This document shows, piece by piece, positions 46,346 to 55,351 of a DNA stretch of 64,000 nt. The stretch is from Rhodospirillales bacterium. Its GTDB lineage: Bacteria; Pseudomonadota; Alphaproteobacteria; Rhodospirillales; Casp-alpha2. A program made the translations under genes and the position numbers. How positions within the stretch are numbered: the first letter of the stretch is position 1; every line of letters begins with the position of its first letter. Below the pieces are notes generated by a model. It ran no database searches. It worked only from the letters and a program-made list of their open reading frames with translations, and was not told where the DNA came from. Location: contig JAEPQO010000001.1 of NCBI GenBank assembly GCA_017640505.1, positions 884,625 to 948,624 on the forward strand, read 5' to 3'.

Positions 46346-46412
46346 CGGCCCCGTTCCGATTCGCAAATCCGCCTCAGCGTTATCCGCGAATGTCAAGTTG
46401 TTATCTCGTCTA

Positions 46413-46436
46413 AATCGCGTAACCAGTTGCGCGATT
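46413..46436. promoter_or_regulatory. 24-bp dyad in the divergent symporter promoter region
   Basis: AATCGCG-t-AAC-ca-GTT-g-CGCGATT: a 24-base inverted repeat with one mismatched pair, located between the divergent genes at 45659 and 46520. It is a strong candidate operator for a dimeric regulator. Confidence 0.55.
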
Positions 46437-46519
46437 CAGAGAATAATGCAGTATATAAAGAGTCGCATTTGTGTAAATGCGCGTATTGGGGATGAAATGT
46501 CTGAGGGGATTCAATCATT

Positions 46520-46780
46520 ATGGCTGATAACATAAGCGAAGTCCGTCAGCAGCACTGGCGTAAGACCAGAAACTTGACCTTCCTGGTCTTGGCGATCTGG
46601 TTCGTTTTCGCCTTCCTGCTGCCGTGGAATGCGGGAGCGTTGAACAGTATGTCGTTCATCGGCTTCCCGCTTGGTTACTACTTCTGTGTTCAAGGCTCGC
46701 TCATCGTTTTTGTTGTTCTCATCTTCTTCCAGAACAAGATGCAGGACAAAATCGACGATGAAGCCGGCGTAAGCGAATAG
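46520..46780 (+). CDS. DUF4212 small subunit of sodium:solute symporter
   Basis: An 86-aa membrane protein with two TM helices (about 20-38 and 55-73). The N-terminal HWRKTRNLTFLVLAIWFVF and FPLGYYFCVQGSLIVFV match DUF4212, the small partner of VC_2705-type symporters. It sits 11 bases before the large subunit gene, the standard order. The predicted role is assembly or stability of the symporter. Confidence 0.88.
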   Translation: MADNISEVRQQHWRKTRNLTFLVLAIWFVFAFLLPWNAGALNSMSFIGFPLGYYFCVQGSLIVFVVLIFFQNKMQDKIDDEAGVSE

Positions 46781-46791
46781 GGAGTAGTCTC

Positions 46792-48606
46792 ATGAAAGGT
46801 AGCTTTATCGAGAACCTAGGCCGTGTGTACGGGATGTACACGGGCGGCTTCCTCGTTTTCGTCCTGCTTATGGCGCTCCTTGAGCAAATGGGCGTTGGCG
46901 CCGATACCATCGGCGTTCTGTTCGTGGCCTTCACGATCGGTATCTACGCGCTGATCGGGTACCTGTCACGGACCATGCAGGTCGATGCATACTACGTTGC
47001 CGGGCGCGAAGTGCCCGCCGTTTACAACGGTATGGCGACGGCGGCGGACTGGATGTCCGGTGCCTCGTTCGTGGCGTTGGCCGGCGGTATCTACTTCGGC
47101 GGCTACGGCTATCTCGGCTTTATCATCGGTTGGACCGGCGGTTACGTGCTGGTGAACTCGCTGATGGCGCCGTACCTGCGGAAATTCGGCTGCTACACGG
47201 TGCCGGACTTCATCGGGACGCGTTATGGCGGGAACCTGGCGCGCTTCTGCGCGATCGTCGTGCTGGTGATCACGTCGTTCACTTACGTGACGGCGCAGAT
47301 CAACGCTTCGGGCACCATCGCCGCCCGGGCGCTGCACATTCCGTTCGAAGCCGGTGTCTGGTTCGGTCTCCTTGGTATTCTGCTGTGCTCGATGCTCGGC
47401 GGGATGCGGGCCGTGACCTGGACCCAGGTGGCACAGTACATCGTGCTGATCATCGCCTACCTGGTGCCGGTTATCTGGATGTCCAACAAACAGGGCTTCG
47501 GCATCATTCCGCACTTCTCGTACGGTGACGCCGTGGCACGTATTCAGGAACTCGAACCCATGATCGGTCTCGGCACCGCCGCGATCGACAAACCACCGTT
47601 CGGTGGGGTCAGCATCCTGAAGACGCCGCACTTCGCACCAGCAGGTGGCATGGACAGCTGGAAGTTCGTCACGCTGGCGGCCTGTATGATGATGGGTACG
47701 GCCTCTCTGCCGCACATCCTGATGCGTTACTTCACGACGCCTTCCGTTCGTGATGCGCGCCGCTCGGTGGCATGGTCGCTGTTCTTCATCTTCCTGCTGT
47801 ACTTCACGGCGCCGGCACTCGCCACGCTGACGAAGCTTCAGCTGATCGATCCGAACTTGGCGACCAGCATTATCGGCAAGTCGTTCGAGGAAGTTGCGAA
47901 CCTGGCATGGGTGAAGAACTGGTCCTCGGTCGAAATGTTGTACCTGGTGGACAGCAACAAGGACGGCATTCTGCAGTTGAATGAGTTCTTCATGCGCTCG
48001 GGCATCGTCGTCCTTGCGACACCTGAAATCGCGGGCCTTCCGTACGTGATTTCCGGCCTTGTCGCAGCGGGCGGTATGGCCGCGGCCATGTCGACGGCAG
48101 ACGGTCTGCTGCTGGCAATCGCCAACGCACTCAGCCACGATCTGTACTACAAGATCATCGACCCGCATGCGGAAACCAAGAAGCGCCTCATCGTGGCGCG
48201 TATCTTGCTCATCGCAATCGGGGCACTGGGCGCGTTCATCGCCAGCCTCAAGCTTACCAGCATCCTTGGTGCGGTGGCATGGGCGTTCGACTTCGCGATG
48301 TCCGGTCTGTTCTTCCCGCTGGTCCTTGGTGTCTGGTGGAAACGGGCCAACCGTCCCGGCGCGATCGCCGGTATGGTGATCGGCTTCGCTGCCGGTTCCG
48401 CGTACCTCTATGCAGTCCGTTGGGGCGGCATGGATCCGTGGGTCGGTATCGATCACCTGCGCTTCGGCATCATCGGTGCCACGGCCAGCCTGATCGCCAT
48501 GGTCGTCGTCTCGCTGGCGACGCCGGAACCGGATGCTGAAACCCAGGCAATGGTGGACGAAGTCCGCGTGCCGTCGGGTGAATCCATCCTCGGTAGCCAG
48601 CACTAA
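46792..48606 (+). CDS. Sodium:solute symporter, VC_2705 type, with EF-hand-like loop
   Basis: A 604-aa SSS-family Na+ symporter with about 13-14 TM helices, related to acetate permease ActP. Typical segments are GREVPAVYNGMATAADWMSGASF near residue 70 and the helix after GLVAAGGMAAAMSTADGLLL. Residues 387-398 read DSNKDGILQLNE, a canonical EF-hand Ca2+ loop (acidic or polar at 1, 3, 5 and 12, Gly at 6), flanked by short helices in an extramembrane loop. The solute is probably a small carboxylate. It follows DUF4212 by 11 bases and ends at a strong terminator. Confidence 0.88.
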   Translation: MKGSFIENLGRVYGMYTGGFLVFVLLMALLEQMGVGADTIGVLFVAFTIGIYALIGYLSRTMQVDAYYVAGREVPAVYNGMATAADWMSGASFVALAGGIYFGGYGYLGFIIGWTGGYVLVNSLMAPYLRKFGCYTVPDFIGTRYGGNLARFCAIVVLVITSFTYVTAQINASGTIAARALHIPFEAGVWFGLLGILLCSMLGGMRAVTWTQVAQYIVLIIAYLVPVIWMSNKQGFGIIPHFSYGDAVARIQELEPMIGLGTAAIDKPPFGGVSILKTPHFAPAGGMDSWKFVTLAACMMMGTASLPHILMRYFTTPSVRDARRSVAWSLFFIFLLYFTAPALATLTKLQLIDPNLATSIIGKSFEEVANLAWVKNWSSVEMLYLVDSNKDGILQLNEFFMRSGIVVLATPEIAGLPYVISGLVAAGGMAAAMSTADGLLLAIANALSHDLYYKIIDPHAETKKRLIVARILLIAIGALGAFIASLKLTSILGAVAWAFDFAMSGLFFPLVLGVWWKRANRPGAIAGMVIGFAAGSAYLYAVRWGGMDPWVGIDHLRFGIIGATASLIAMVVVSLATPEPDAETQAMVDEVRVPSGESILGSQH

Positions 48607-48634
48607 GACAAGGCTGCCGAACAGGCAAAACATT

Positions 48635-48658
48635 GGGGGGCGGATTTTTCCGCCCCCC
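48635..48658 (+). terminator. Rho-independent terminator after the symporter gene
   Basis: A perfect 10-bp stem GGGGGGCGGA / TCCGCCCCCC with a TTTT loop, 28 bases after the symporter stop codon, followed by a T-rich stretch. Confidence 0.85.
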
Positions 48659-48759
48659 TTTGTGTTTGCCGGGTGATGTGGCCGTAAGTCTTATTGTCAT
48701 CGGTCACCGCCTGTGATTTCTTTCTCATCACACAGAACCTGAAGAGCGATCAGACCAAC

Positions 48760-49119
48760 ATGCAAGACTTCGTCGCCGGATTCCCGATCTGGGTTATCGC
48801 CATCGATTACATCCTGGGTATGATCATGTGGACCCTCGTCGGACGGGTCGCGATGAACCTGTTCCTGCCGATCGACAGCAAGTTCGCCTTCATGCGCCTG
48901 TTCGTGAAATTTACTGATCCGATCCTAAAGGTATTCCGGCCGGTAACGCCGAGCTTTCTGGTGGAACCCCTGGTGCCGCTGTTCGTGGCGTGGTTCTTCT
49001 TCATGATCCGCTTTTACCTGATGCCGTGGCTGCTCGGCTACGACGTCATGGGGATGTTGTCCTTCCCGCTCGAGGGCGAGATCTCGCGGGCGCTCTATCA
49101 GCTGTTCTACAACAAGTGA
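48760..49119 (+). CDS. Small YggT-like membrane protein
   Basis: A 119-aa protein with three hydrophobic segments (about 7-30, 60-85 and a shorter one near 90). FTDPILKVFRPVTPSF between helices resembles the 'DP.l...R...P' motif of YggT proteins. YggT members are linked to osmotic stress and cell division site function, but roles are unclear. I chose ATG 48760; the frame open from 48694 lacks homology. It stands after the terminator and is probably transcribed separately. Confidence 0.65.
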   Translation: MQDFVAGFPIWVIAIDYILGMIMWTLVGRVAMNLFLPIDSKFAFMRLFVKFTDPILKVFRPVTPSFLVEPLVPLFVAWFFFMIRFYLMPWLLGYDVMGMLSFPLEGEISRALYQLFYNK

Positions 49120-49168
49120 CGCGGCCCGGTTCAGCAACCCCATAGCGGTCTCTCCTTCGCTGGTGTGA

Positions 49169-50023
49169 TCAGTATCCTCTGTGCGCGCTGATCAGGCTTT
49201 GCCTGACGGCGCGTTCGCAGGCTTGCGCCAGCGATTTGCGGTCCGGAAACGCGACCGGCCGGATCGGCGGCATGAAGTTCACTTCGACGACGCAGCCCTT
49301 GAGCCCGAACACGCTGAGCAGGTGGCCGGCCAGCGTCATGTCGCCGTACCAGGCATAAAGATCGGTCAGATCGCCTTTCAGCTTTCGCCCGTCGGCATAG
49401 CGCGCATAGGCGACCGAGACCGGCTGCATGACGACGCCCGGGTCGACGTGTTTCGGCTCGACCGCGGAAAACAGCGCGGACTTGAACGGCAAGACATTCA
49501 AACCGTTCGAAGACGTGCCCTCGGGGAACAGGATGATCTTCTCGCCGCACGCCAGCGCGCCCCGCAACTCGCCGCCGTCGTTCGCTGCGTTCCTGCGTTC
49601 GCGGCTGACGAAAATGGTGTTGGCGAGCCTGGCCAGCAGTCCGAACAGCGGCCAGCCGGCGACGTCCTTCTTGGCGACGAAGCGGGCATCTACGAGGGCG
49701 CCGAGCACGATGATATCGAGGTACGACACATGGTTCGCCGCGATCAGTGTCGCGCCCGCGGTGTGCGGCAATCCTTTGACCCGGACACGCAGACCGCAGA
49801 TCTTCTGGCAGACCCGGAACCAGAGTTTGGCGATGGGCCGCTTCGCGGCCGGCATGGCGAGTCCCGCCAGGGCATAAGGGCCGACCAGGGTCCCCGTCAC
49901 AGCAAGGAAGCCGGCGGCGCGCAGGCCGGCACGAACGATCGACGTTTTGGTCGCCGCGTAGTCGTCTAGGATGTCCCAGATGGTCTGTAGTGGCGACGGT
50001 ATCTCTCGGTAATTTTGGTACAT
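49169..50023 (-). CDS. olsA: 1-acyl-sn-glycerol-3-phosphate-type acyltransferase, probable OlsA
   Basis: PlsC-family acyltransferase of about 284 aa. The catalytic motif is NHVSYLD (NHx4D) and the second block is FPEGTSSNG. An N-terminal hydrophobic segment anchors it to the inner membrane. Paired with OlsB just upstream, it is predicted to add the second acyl chain to lyso-ornithine lipid. The start overlaps the end of olsB by 58 bases (ATG 50023; a TTG lies further upstream), which suggests coupling. Ornithine lipids replace phospholipids under phosphate limitation in many alphaproteobacteria. Confidence 0.85.
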   Translation of the reverse strand: MYQNYREIPSPLQTIWDILDDYAATKTSIVRAGLRAAGFLAVTGTLVGPYALAGLAMPAAKRPIAKLWFRVCQKICGLRVRVKGLPHTAGATLIAANHVSYLDIIVLGALVDARFVAKKDVAGWPLFGLLARLANTIFVSRERRNAANDGGELRGALACGEKIILFPEGTSSNGLNVLPFKSALFSAVEPKHVDPGVVMQPVSVAYARYADGRKLKGDLTDLYAWYGDMTLAGHLLSVFGLKGCVVEVNFMPPIRPVAFPDRKSLAQACERAVRQSLISAHRGY

Positions 50024-50748
50024 TCCACGATCACGCAAATATCGGTTGTGTTGAACTGTTCATCGATCACGGCGCCGTCGCCGACGACCCCGCCGACCCG
50101 GAGGTAGCCCTTGATCAGCGGCGGCAGCTCCGAGAGCGCGGAGCGGCGGTCGAGTGCATCGGGCGCATACCGGTCCATGCCGACGAAGCGGGTTTCCTGG
50201 GCGCGCGGGCGAATTTCCTCGGGCGCCAAGTGGTAGTGGTGCAGATACGACAGTCCGGCGCCGATGGCGTCGGCATCCGTGCCGGGGAAGCTGGCGCAGC
50301 CGAACATCATGTCGATGCCGTGCGCATCCAGGTATCCGGCGATGCCGCGCCATAGAAGTTGCATCACGCTGCCGGAACGGTAATCCGCATGCACGCACGA
50401 CCGGCCCAGTTCGACGATCTCGCCCGGGTAGGCGATGAGCGACGAAAGATCGAATTCGTCGCCGGAATAGAACCCGTCTCCCCGTTCGGCGACCGAACGG
50501 CGCAGCAGCCGGTAGGTACCGACGACGAACGGCTTGCCGTTGGAACGTGCCTTGTCAACCACCAGCAGGTGATCGCAGACGTGATCGAACGGATCCTCGT
50601 CCATCCGGTTGCGGCGCGCGGAAAGCGACGGCACCGCGCCCATCTCTTCATAGAAGACCTGATAGCGGAGCCGCTGTGCGCATTCGATTTCGATCGGATT
50701 GTCCGCCAGGTAAACCAGCAGGTCGCCGTTGTCGATGATATCGTTCAT
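49966..50748 (-). CDS. olsB: L-ornithine N-alpha-acyltransferase, probable OlsB
   Basis: A 260-aa GNAT-type/hemolysin-like acyltransferase that transfers 3-hydroxyacyl from ACP to ornithine, making lyso-ornithine lipid. The N-terminus AQRLRYQVFYEEMGA and the middle EIVELGRSCVHADYRSG match OlsB proteins, as does FGCASFPGTD. ATG 50748 follows GGAGGG closely (three bases); the frame is open further upstream but without homology. The pair with the acyltransferase at 49169 supports the assignment. Confidence 0.85.
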   Translation of the reverse strand: MNDIIDNGDLLVYLADNPIEIECAQRLRYQVFYEEMGAVPSLSARRNRMDEDPFDHVCDHLLVVDKARSNGKPFVVGTYRLLRRSVAERGDGFYSGDEFDLSSLIAYPGEIVELGRSCVHADYRSGSVMQLLWRGIAGYLDAHGIDMMFGCASFPGTDADAIGAGLSYLHHYHLAPEEIRPRAQETRFVGMDRYAPDALDRRSALSELPPLIKGYLRVGGVVGDGAVIDEQFNTTDICVIVECTKITERYRRHYRPSGTS

Positions 50749-51181
50749 GGTCCCTCCAGTCCCTCGGCGGCTGCGCCGGGGTCGAGACGATTGCATCCGT
50801 GAAGAATTGGCAGAGGCCACGGCGGCGTTCAAAGGAAGCTTCCGTGCCGGATTGATGTCGGAAATATGACGGGCGGCGGGGTGGAACCCCATCATTACAG
50901 GGGCTTAGAATTTACCGGCGGTCACGACGAAACAGTTTCGTCATGTCCGCATCATCTATCTGTCACAGGGGTTTTGCAGCGGGTTCGGGCGGGCCGGGCG
51001 GGCCGGGCGGGACGCCGCACTGAGTAACGAGTCGCACGGGATTGACGGTAATTTGAACAAATCAACGTCATCCTGAACTCGGTTCAGGATCCATGAGCGG
51101 CAGCCGCGCATCCTTGAATGTATGGGCCCTGAACCAAGTTCAGGGCGACGGACGGTGCAACAAAGGGGCTCGAATGACGCC
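50749..51181. other. Gene-free stretch with tandem GGGCGGGCC units and a double-hairpin repeat
   Basis: No gene is supported in this 433-base gap. Near 50986-51012 a 9-base unit (GGGCGGGCC) is repeated about three times. The double-hairpin repeat copy C fills 51067-51152. The promoter of olsB should lie just above 50748, but I could not pick a clear -35/-10 pair. Confidence 0.5.
51067..51152. repeat. Double-hairpin dispersed repeat, copy C (inverted)
   Basis: CGTCATCCTGAAC(tcg)GTTCAGGAT, then about 36 bases, then CCCTGAAC(caa)GTTCAGGG and CGACGG. This is the inverse orientation of copies A (32829) and B (37190). Confidence 0.75.
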
Positions 51182-51730
51182 TTAAGCCGTGCCGTCGCGC
51201 TGGCGGTCTTCCTTGTTCCTGGACCCGTTGTCATTGCCGCATTTCTGGCGCCGGTTCTGATCGACATTGATCTGGCGGCGGCGCCGGTCGGGGCCGAAGA
51301 AATCGCCGGTGCGTACGAAAGAACGCGGCTGCTCGGCGATGATGCGAAGCCTGAGATAAACGAGCTTCGGCGAGAATGGCTTGGCGAGAAACTCGGTCAT
51401 GCCCAGATCACGCGCGGTGAGCACATGTTCCTTGTCGGACAGCGAGGTGACCACGATGACCGGCACGAACGGGTTCGGGCTTTCGTCGTCGCGGCGAATC
51501 TTTTTCAGAAGTTCCATGCCGTCAAAACCGGGTGCCCAGTCGGCGAAGACCACATCCGGCTTCTGGATGCAATACGCGTCCCACGCCTGTTCCGGTGTGC
51601 GCGCTTCGTCGATGTGACCGATGTTGAAGGTGCGCAGGATCGAGCGGATCGTCTGACGCATATAGGAGTTATGCTCGGCCACGAGTACCGAGATGTCGGA
51701 AAAGTCGTACGGTTTGATCGTCTGGTCCAT
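51182..51730 (-). CDS. Response regulator with unusual acidic pocket and basic tail
   Basis: A 182-aa protein: CheY-like receiver (about 12-135) and a basic, Arg/Asn-rich tail (about 145-182). The phospho-acceptor Asp is in VVFADWAPGFDG and the Lys in LAKPFSPK. The usual Asp-Asp pair is replaced by Glu-His in VLVAEHNSYMRQ, so metal binding and phosphorylation may be altered. The tail could contact nucleic acid or protein. No kinase is adjacent. Confidence 0.8.
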   Translation of the reverse strand: MDQTIKPYDFSDISVLVAEHNSYMRQTIRSILRTFNIGHIDEARTPEQAWDAYCIQKPDVVFADWAPGFDGMELLKKIRRDDESPNPFVPVIVVTSLSDKEHVLTARDLGMTEFLAKPFSPKLVYLRLRIIAEQPRSFVRTGDFFGPDRRRRQINVDQNRRQKCGNDNGSRNKEDRQRDGTA

Positions 51731-51849
51731 TTGTTTTCCCCAGGCCTGATTTGACCCTGTTTCAGGCTGGGAGGATCGCAGGTGCGCGTCACAGACGTAT
51801 TTCGGGGGCGTAATACGGGGTGAGAAAGTGTTTCAGTTTGTAATAACGA

Positions 51850-51875
51850 AAACGGGGCCCAAAAGGGCCCCGTTT
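51850..51875 (-). terminator. Rho-independent terminator downstream of hbd
   Basis: The stem AAACGGGGCCC / GGGCCCCGTTT has a four-base AAAA loop, 22 bases after the end of the 3-hydroxyacyl-CoA dehydrogenase gene (minus strand) and followed by T residues in that direction. Confidence 0.8.
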
Positions 51876-51896
51876 GAAAAGGTCTTTACGCGGCGC

Positions 51897-52778
51897 TTAA
51901 CGGGTCGGCACCGGGACGTCGCCCGAGTAGTCATAGAACCCGCGGCCGGTCTTGCGGCCGAGCCAGCCGGCTTCGACGTACTTCACGAGAAGCGGGCAGG
52001 GGCGGTATTTCGTGTCCGCGAGCCCGTCGTGCAGCACGTGCATGACCGCGAGGCAGGTGTCCAGACCGATGAAGTCTGCCAGTTCCAGCGGGCCCATCGG
52101 GTGGTGCGTGCCGAGCTTCATTGAGGTGTCGATGGCTTCGACCGAACCGACGCCTTCGTAAAGGGTATAGACGGCTTCGTTGATCATCGGCAGCAGGATG
52201 CGGTTGACGATGAACGCCGGGAAGTCTTCGGCGTTGACCGATTTCTTGCCGAGCTTGGCGGCCAGTTCACGGATCGCCGAATAGGTGTCTTCGTCGGTCG
52301 CGATGCCGCGGATCAGTTCAACCAGTTCCATGCGCGGGACCGGGTTCATGAAGTGCATGCCAAGGAACTTGCCGGGGCGGTCGGTCTGTGCGCCGAGGCG
52401 CGTGATCGAGATCGACGACGTGTTCGACGCAATAAGCGCGTCTTCACGCAGCACCGGGCAGAGTTGCTTGAGGATCGCCTTCTTGACGTCCTCGTCTTCG
52501 CTCGCGGCTTCGACCACGAAATCGCAGTCGCCGAAACCGGCATAGTCGGTGCCGGTCGTGATGTGCTTCATCGCGGCGTCGGCATCGGCTTCGCTGAGTT
52601 CGCTGCGGCTGACCTGGCGGGCCATGCCCTTCTTGATCTTGTCCATACCGGCCGCAATCGCATCTTCGGAAATGTCGAGCATGTGCACGTCATAGCCGGC
52701 CTGCGCACAAACGTGTGCGATCCCGCTGCCCATTTGCCCGGCGCCGATCACGCCGATCTTTTTTATGTTTATTGACAT
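51897..52778 (-). CDS. 3-hydroxybutyryl-CoA dehydrogenase
   Basis: A 293-aa NAD(P)-dependent 3-hydroxyacyl-CoA dehydrogenase. The Rossmann motif is IGVIGAGQMGSGIAHVC, and the catalytic His lies in FLGMHFMNPVPRMELVE, with Glu nearby. The C-terminal helical domain begins at VNRILLPMINEA. It oxidises 3-hydroxybutyryl-CoA (or reduces acetoacetyl-CoA) in short-chain acyl-CoA metabolism. ATG 52778 has GAGGAGA upstream. Lies downstream of etfBA, so these genes may be co-expressed. Confidence 0.92.
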   Translation of the reverse strand: MSINIKKIGVIGAGQMGSGIAHVCAQAGYDVHMLDISEDAIAAGMDKIKKGMARQVSRSELSEADADAAMKHITTGTDYAGFGDCDFVVEAASEDEDVKKAILKQLCPVLREDALIASNTSSISITRLGAQTDRPGKFLGMHFMNPVPRMELVELIRGIATDEDTYSAIRELAAKLGKKSVNAEDFPAFIVNRILLPMINEAVYTLYEGVGSVEAIDTSMKLGTHHPMGPLELADFIGLDTCLAVMHVLHDGLADTKYRPCPLLVKYVEAGWLGRKTGRGFYDYSGDVPVPTR

Positions 52779-52847
52779 GGTCTTCTCCTCGCTATCGAAC
52801 GCAGCGGTTACGTGTTTGTCCATTAACAGTCACAATCCCTAGGTTTC

Positions 52848-53783
52848 TTACTTGTCGAGTTCCTTGGACAGCTCCGGCACGGCGTCGAACAGGTCGGCGA
52901 CAAGGCCGTAGTCGGCAACCTGGAAAATCGGTGCTTCTTCGTCCTTGTTGATGGCGACGATGACTTTGCTGTCCTTCATGCCGGCGAGGTGCTGAATGGC
53001 ACCCGAAATACCGACGGCGATATAAAGGTCCGGCGCGACGACCTTGCCGGTCTGGCCAACCTGATAGTCGTTCGGCACGAAACCGGCGTCGACGGCGGCG
53101 CGGGACGCACCGACGGCGGCCCCCAGCTTGTCCGCGACTTCTTCCAGCATGGTGAAGTTGTCGCCCGACTGCATGCCGCGGCCGCCGGAAATGACGATCC
53201 CGGCGCTGGTCAGTTCCGGACGTTCGGACTTGGTCAGGTTCTGGCTGACGAATTCGGAAAGATCGCTGGCAGCGGCGGCGTCGATGCTTTCGACCGAGCC
53301 GGAACCGCCCTCGGCGGCAGCCGCGTCGAACGCGGTGGCGCGCACGGTGATAACCTTTTTGGCGTCGGACGACTGCACGGTCGCCATGGCGTTACCGGCA
53401 TAGATCGGACGGATGAAGGTATCGTCACTTTCGATGGCGACAATCTCGGAAATCTGCTGCACGTCGAGCTTGGCGGCGACGCGCGGCGCGATGTTCTTGC
53501 CCGATGTCGAGGCCGGCGCGACGATGACGTCGTAGTCCCCGGCAATGCCGACGACCAGGTCGGTCACGCTTTCCGCCAGCGAATAGGCGTAGTGACCGCC
53601 TTCCGCCTGCAGCACCTTGGTGACACCGGCCGCGTTCGCCATTTCGGCGGCGGCGGCGCCGCAATCCTTGCCGGCAACCAGCGCGGTCACGTCGCCCAGC
53701 TTGGTGGCGGCGGTCAGCGCATTGAGGGTGCCCGGACGCAGTGCCGAATTATCGTGATCGGCAATCAGAAGTACGTTGGCCAT
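52848..53783 (-). CDS. etfA: Electron transfer flavoprotein alpha subunit
   Basis: A 311-aa ETF alpha subunit (FixB-like). The C-terminal FAD-binding domain shows [20 protein letters not shown] and [20 protein letters not shown], with [17 protein letters not shown]. It takes electrons from acyl-CoA dehydrogenases with EtfB and passes them to ETF:quinone oxidoreductase. It lies two bases after etfB, the usual order. Confidence 0.95.
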   Translation of the reverse strand: MANVLLIADHDNSALRPGTLNALTAATKLGDVTALVAGKDCGAAAAEMANAAGVTKVLQAEGGHYAYSLAESVTDLVVGIAGDYDVIVAPASTSGKNIAPRVAAKLDVQQISEIVAIESDDTFIRPIYAGNAMATVQSSDAKKVITVRATAFDAAAAEGGSGSVESIDAAAASDLSEFVSQNLTKSERPELTSAGIVISGGRGMQSGDNFTMLEEVADKLGAAVGASRAAVDAGFVPNDYQVGQTGKVVAPDLYIAVGISGAIQHLAGMKDSKVIVAINKDEEAPIFQVADYGLVADLFDAVPELSKELDK

Positions 53784-53785
53784 GA

Positions 53786-54535
53786 TCAGATCACCTTCGC
53801 TTCGTTTTTCAGTTTGTCGACGAGTTCGGCAATGTCGGCGACCTTGACGCCGCCTTCGCGCTTCGGCGGCTCTTCCACCTTCAGCGTTTTCAGGCGCGGC
53901 GCGGCATCGACGCCGAGATCCGCAGCCGACATGGTGTCGATCGGCTTTTTCTTGGCCTTCATGATGTTCGGCAGCGACGCGTAGCGCGGCTCATTGAGGC
54001 GCAGGTCGGTGCTCATGACCATCGGCAGCTTGACCTTGATGGTCTCAAGCCCGCCGTCGATTTCCCGGGTCACTTCGGCGGATCCGTCGCCGAGCTCCAG
54101 TTTGGACGCGAAGGTGGCCTGCGGCCAGTCCAGCAGCGCGGCCAGCATCTGACCGGTCTGGTTGCTGTCGTCGTCGATCGCCTGCTTGCCGACGATCACC
54201 ACGTCGGGGCTTTCCTTGTCGACAACGGCTTTCAGAATCTTGGCGACGGCGAGGGGCTGAATCTCCTCGTCGCTTTCGACCAGGATGCCGCGGTCGGCGC
54301 CCATCGCGAGCGCGGTGCGGATGGTTTCCTGGGACTGCGACGGGCCGATGGACACGGCGATCAGTTCCTCGATCTTGCCGGCTTCCTTCAGGCGAACGCC
54401 TTCCTCGACGGCAATTTCGTCGAACGGGTTCATCGACATCTTGACGTTCTGCAGTTCAACGCCGGTGTTGTCGGGTTTGACGCGGATTTTGACGTTGTAG
54501 TCAACCACCCGCTTGACAGCAACGAGTGCCTTCAT
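53786..54535 (-). CDS. etfB: Electron transfer flavoprotein beta subunit
   Basis: A 249-aa ETF beta subunit. The start [19 protein letters not shown] and the segment [19 protein letters not shown] are family signatures; the AMP-binding region includes [18 protein letters not shown]. Pairs with etfA downstream as one transcription unit. Confidence 0.95.
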   Translation of the reverse strand: MKALVAVKRVVDYNVKIRVKPDNTGVELQNVKMSMNPFDEIAVEEGVRLKEAGKIEELIAVSIGPSQSQETIRTALAMGADRGILVESDEEIQPLAVAKILKAVVDKESPDVVIVGKQAIDDDSNQTGQMLAALLDWPQATFASKLELGDGSAEVTREIDGGLETIKVKLPMVMSTDLRLNEPRYASLPNIMKAKKKPIDTMSAADLGVDAAPRLKTLKVEEPPKREGGVKVADIAELVDKLKNEAKVI

Positions 54536-54768
54536 CGGTTCTCCTCACGCCGCGATCGCGACTTCTTGGTTCTCCACCCAGCGAAATGCCCGGATTTAGC
54601 TTGTTGTGGAGTCTTTTGGGGTGCACGTGCACGGGTCTTTTCGCAGGCGCAACATTAGGCCTTGCCAAATAGGGGGTCAAGCCACGTTTGCGACAAAAAT
54701 GTGAAGGGAAACGACCGGTTTTCTGCGGATTTCCGCGCTGCGGAACGGTTAATTTAAGGCGTCGCGGT

Positions 54769-55332
54769 CTAGCGGCTGCCGCCCGGCACCCAGAGGACGT
54801 CGCGCGCACCGTCATCGTTCAGGTGGCGCGCCAGCACGAACAGGTGGTCCGAAAGCCGGTTGATGTACTTGACGGCGGCGGGATTGACCTTTTCCGTCTC
54901 TGCCAGTTCCGTCATCAGGCGCTCGCAACGCCGGGCCACGGTGCGCGCCAGATGCAGGTAGCTCGCGGCCGGCGTGCCGCCCGGCAGGATAAAGGATTTC
55001 AGCGGCGCGAGGTTCTCGTTCATGGCGTCGATCTCGTTCTCGAGCCGGGTCACCTGTTCGTCGACGATGCGGAGCGCGCCATCGGACCGTTTGCCGTCTT
55101 CCGGCGTGCAGAGATCGGCGCCCAGATCAAACAGGTCGTTCTGAATGCGCGCCAGCATGGCGTCGGCGTCGCCCTCGGTGTGCAGGCGCGCGAGGCCGAT
55201 GACGGCGTTGGCTTCGTCCGAGGTGCCGTAGGCGGCGACGCGGACATCGTGCTTTTGGACGCGGTCGCCGGATCCCAGCGACGTCTGGCCACTGTCCCCG
55301 CCGCGGGTATAGATCTTGCTGAGCGTTACCAT
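54769..55332 (-). CDS. Cob(I)alamin adenosyltransferase (PduO/MMAB type)
   Basis: A 187-aa ATP:corrinoid adenosyltransferase. The ATP loop TRGGDSGQTSLGSG near the N-terminus and the C-terminal RRCERLMTE with INRLSDHLFVLAR are characteristic of PduO-type enzymes. It makes adenosylcobalamin, needed by methylmalonyl-CoA mutase and related mutases. Followed upstream on the same strand by the small HIG1-type gene, with 19 bases between them. Confidence 0.93.
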   Translation of the reverse strand: MVTLSKIYTRGGDSGQTSLGSGDRVQKHDVRVAAYGTSDEANAVIGLARLHTEGDADAMLARIQNDLFDLGADLCTPEDGKRSDGALRIVDEQVTRLENEIDAMNENLAPLKSFILPGGTPAASYLHLARTVARRCERLMTELAETEKVNPAAVKYINRLSDHLFVLARHLNDDGARDVLWVPGGSR

Positions 55333-55351
55333 GTGTCCCCCGGGCCTCTCG

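Noticed and set aside
46391-46396. TTGACA as a -35 box for the minus-strand unknown gene
   Set aside because: No -10-like hexamer at 16-18 bases downstream. The sequence may belong to the coding frame start instead.
50986-51012. GGGCGGGCC tandem units as a possible CRISPR or origin repeat
   Set aside because: The units are contiguous with no spacers, only about three copies, and no cas or replication genes are near.
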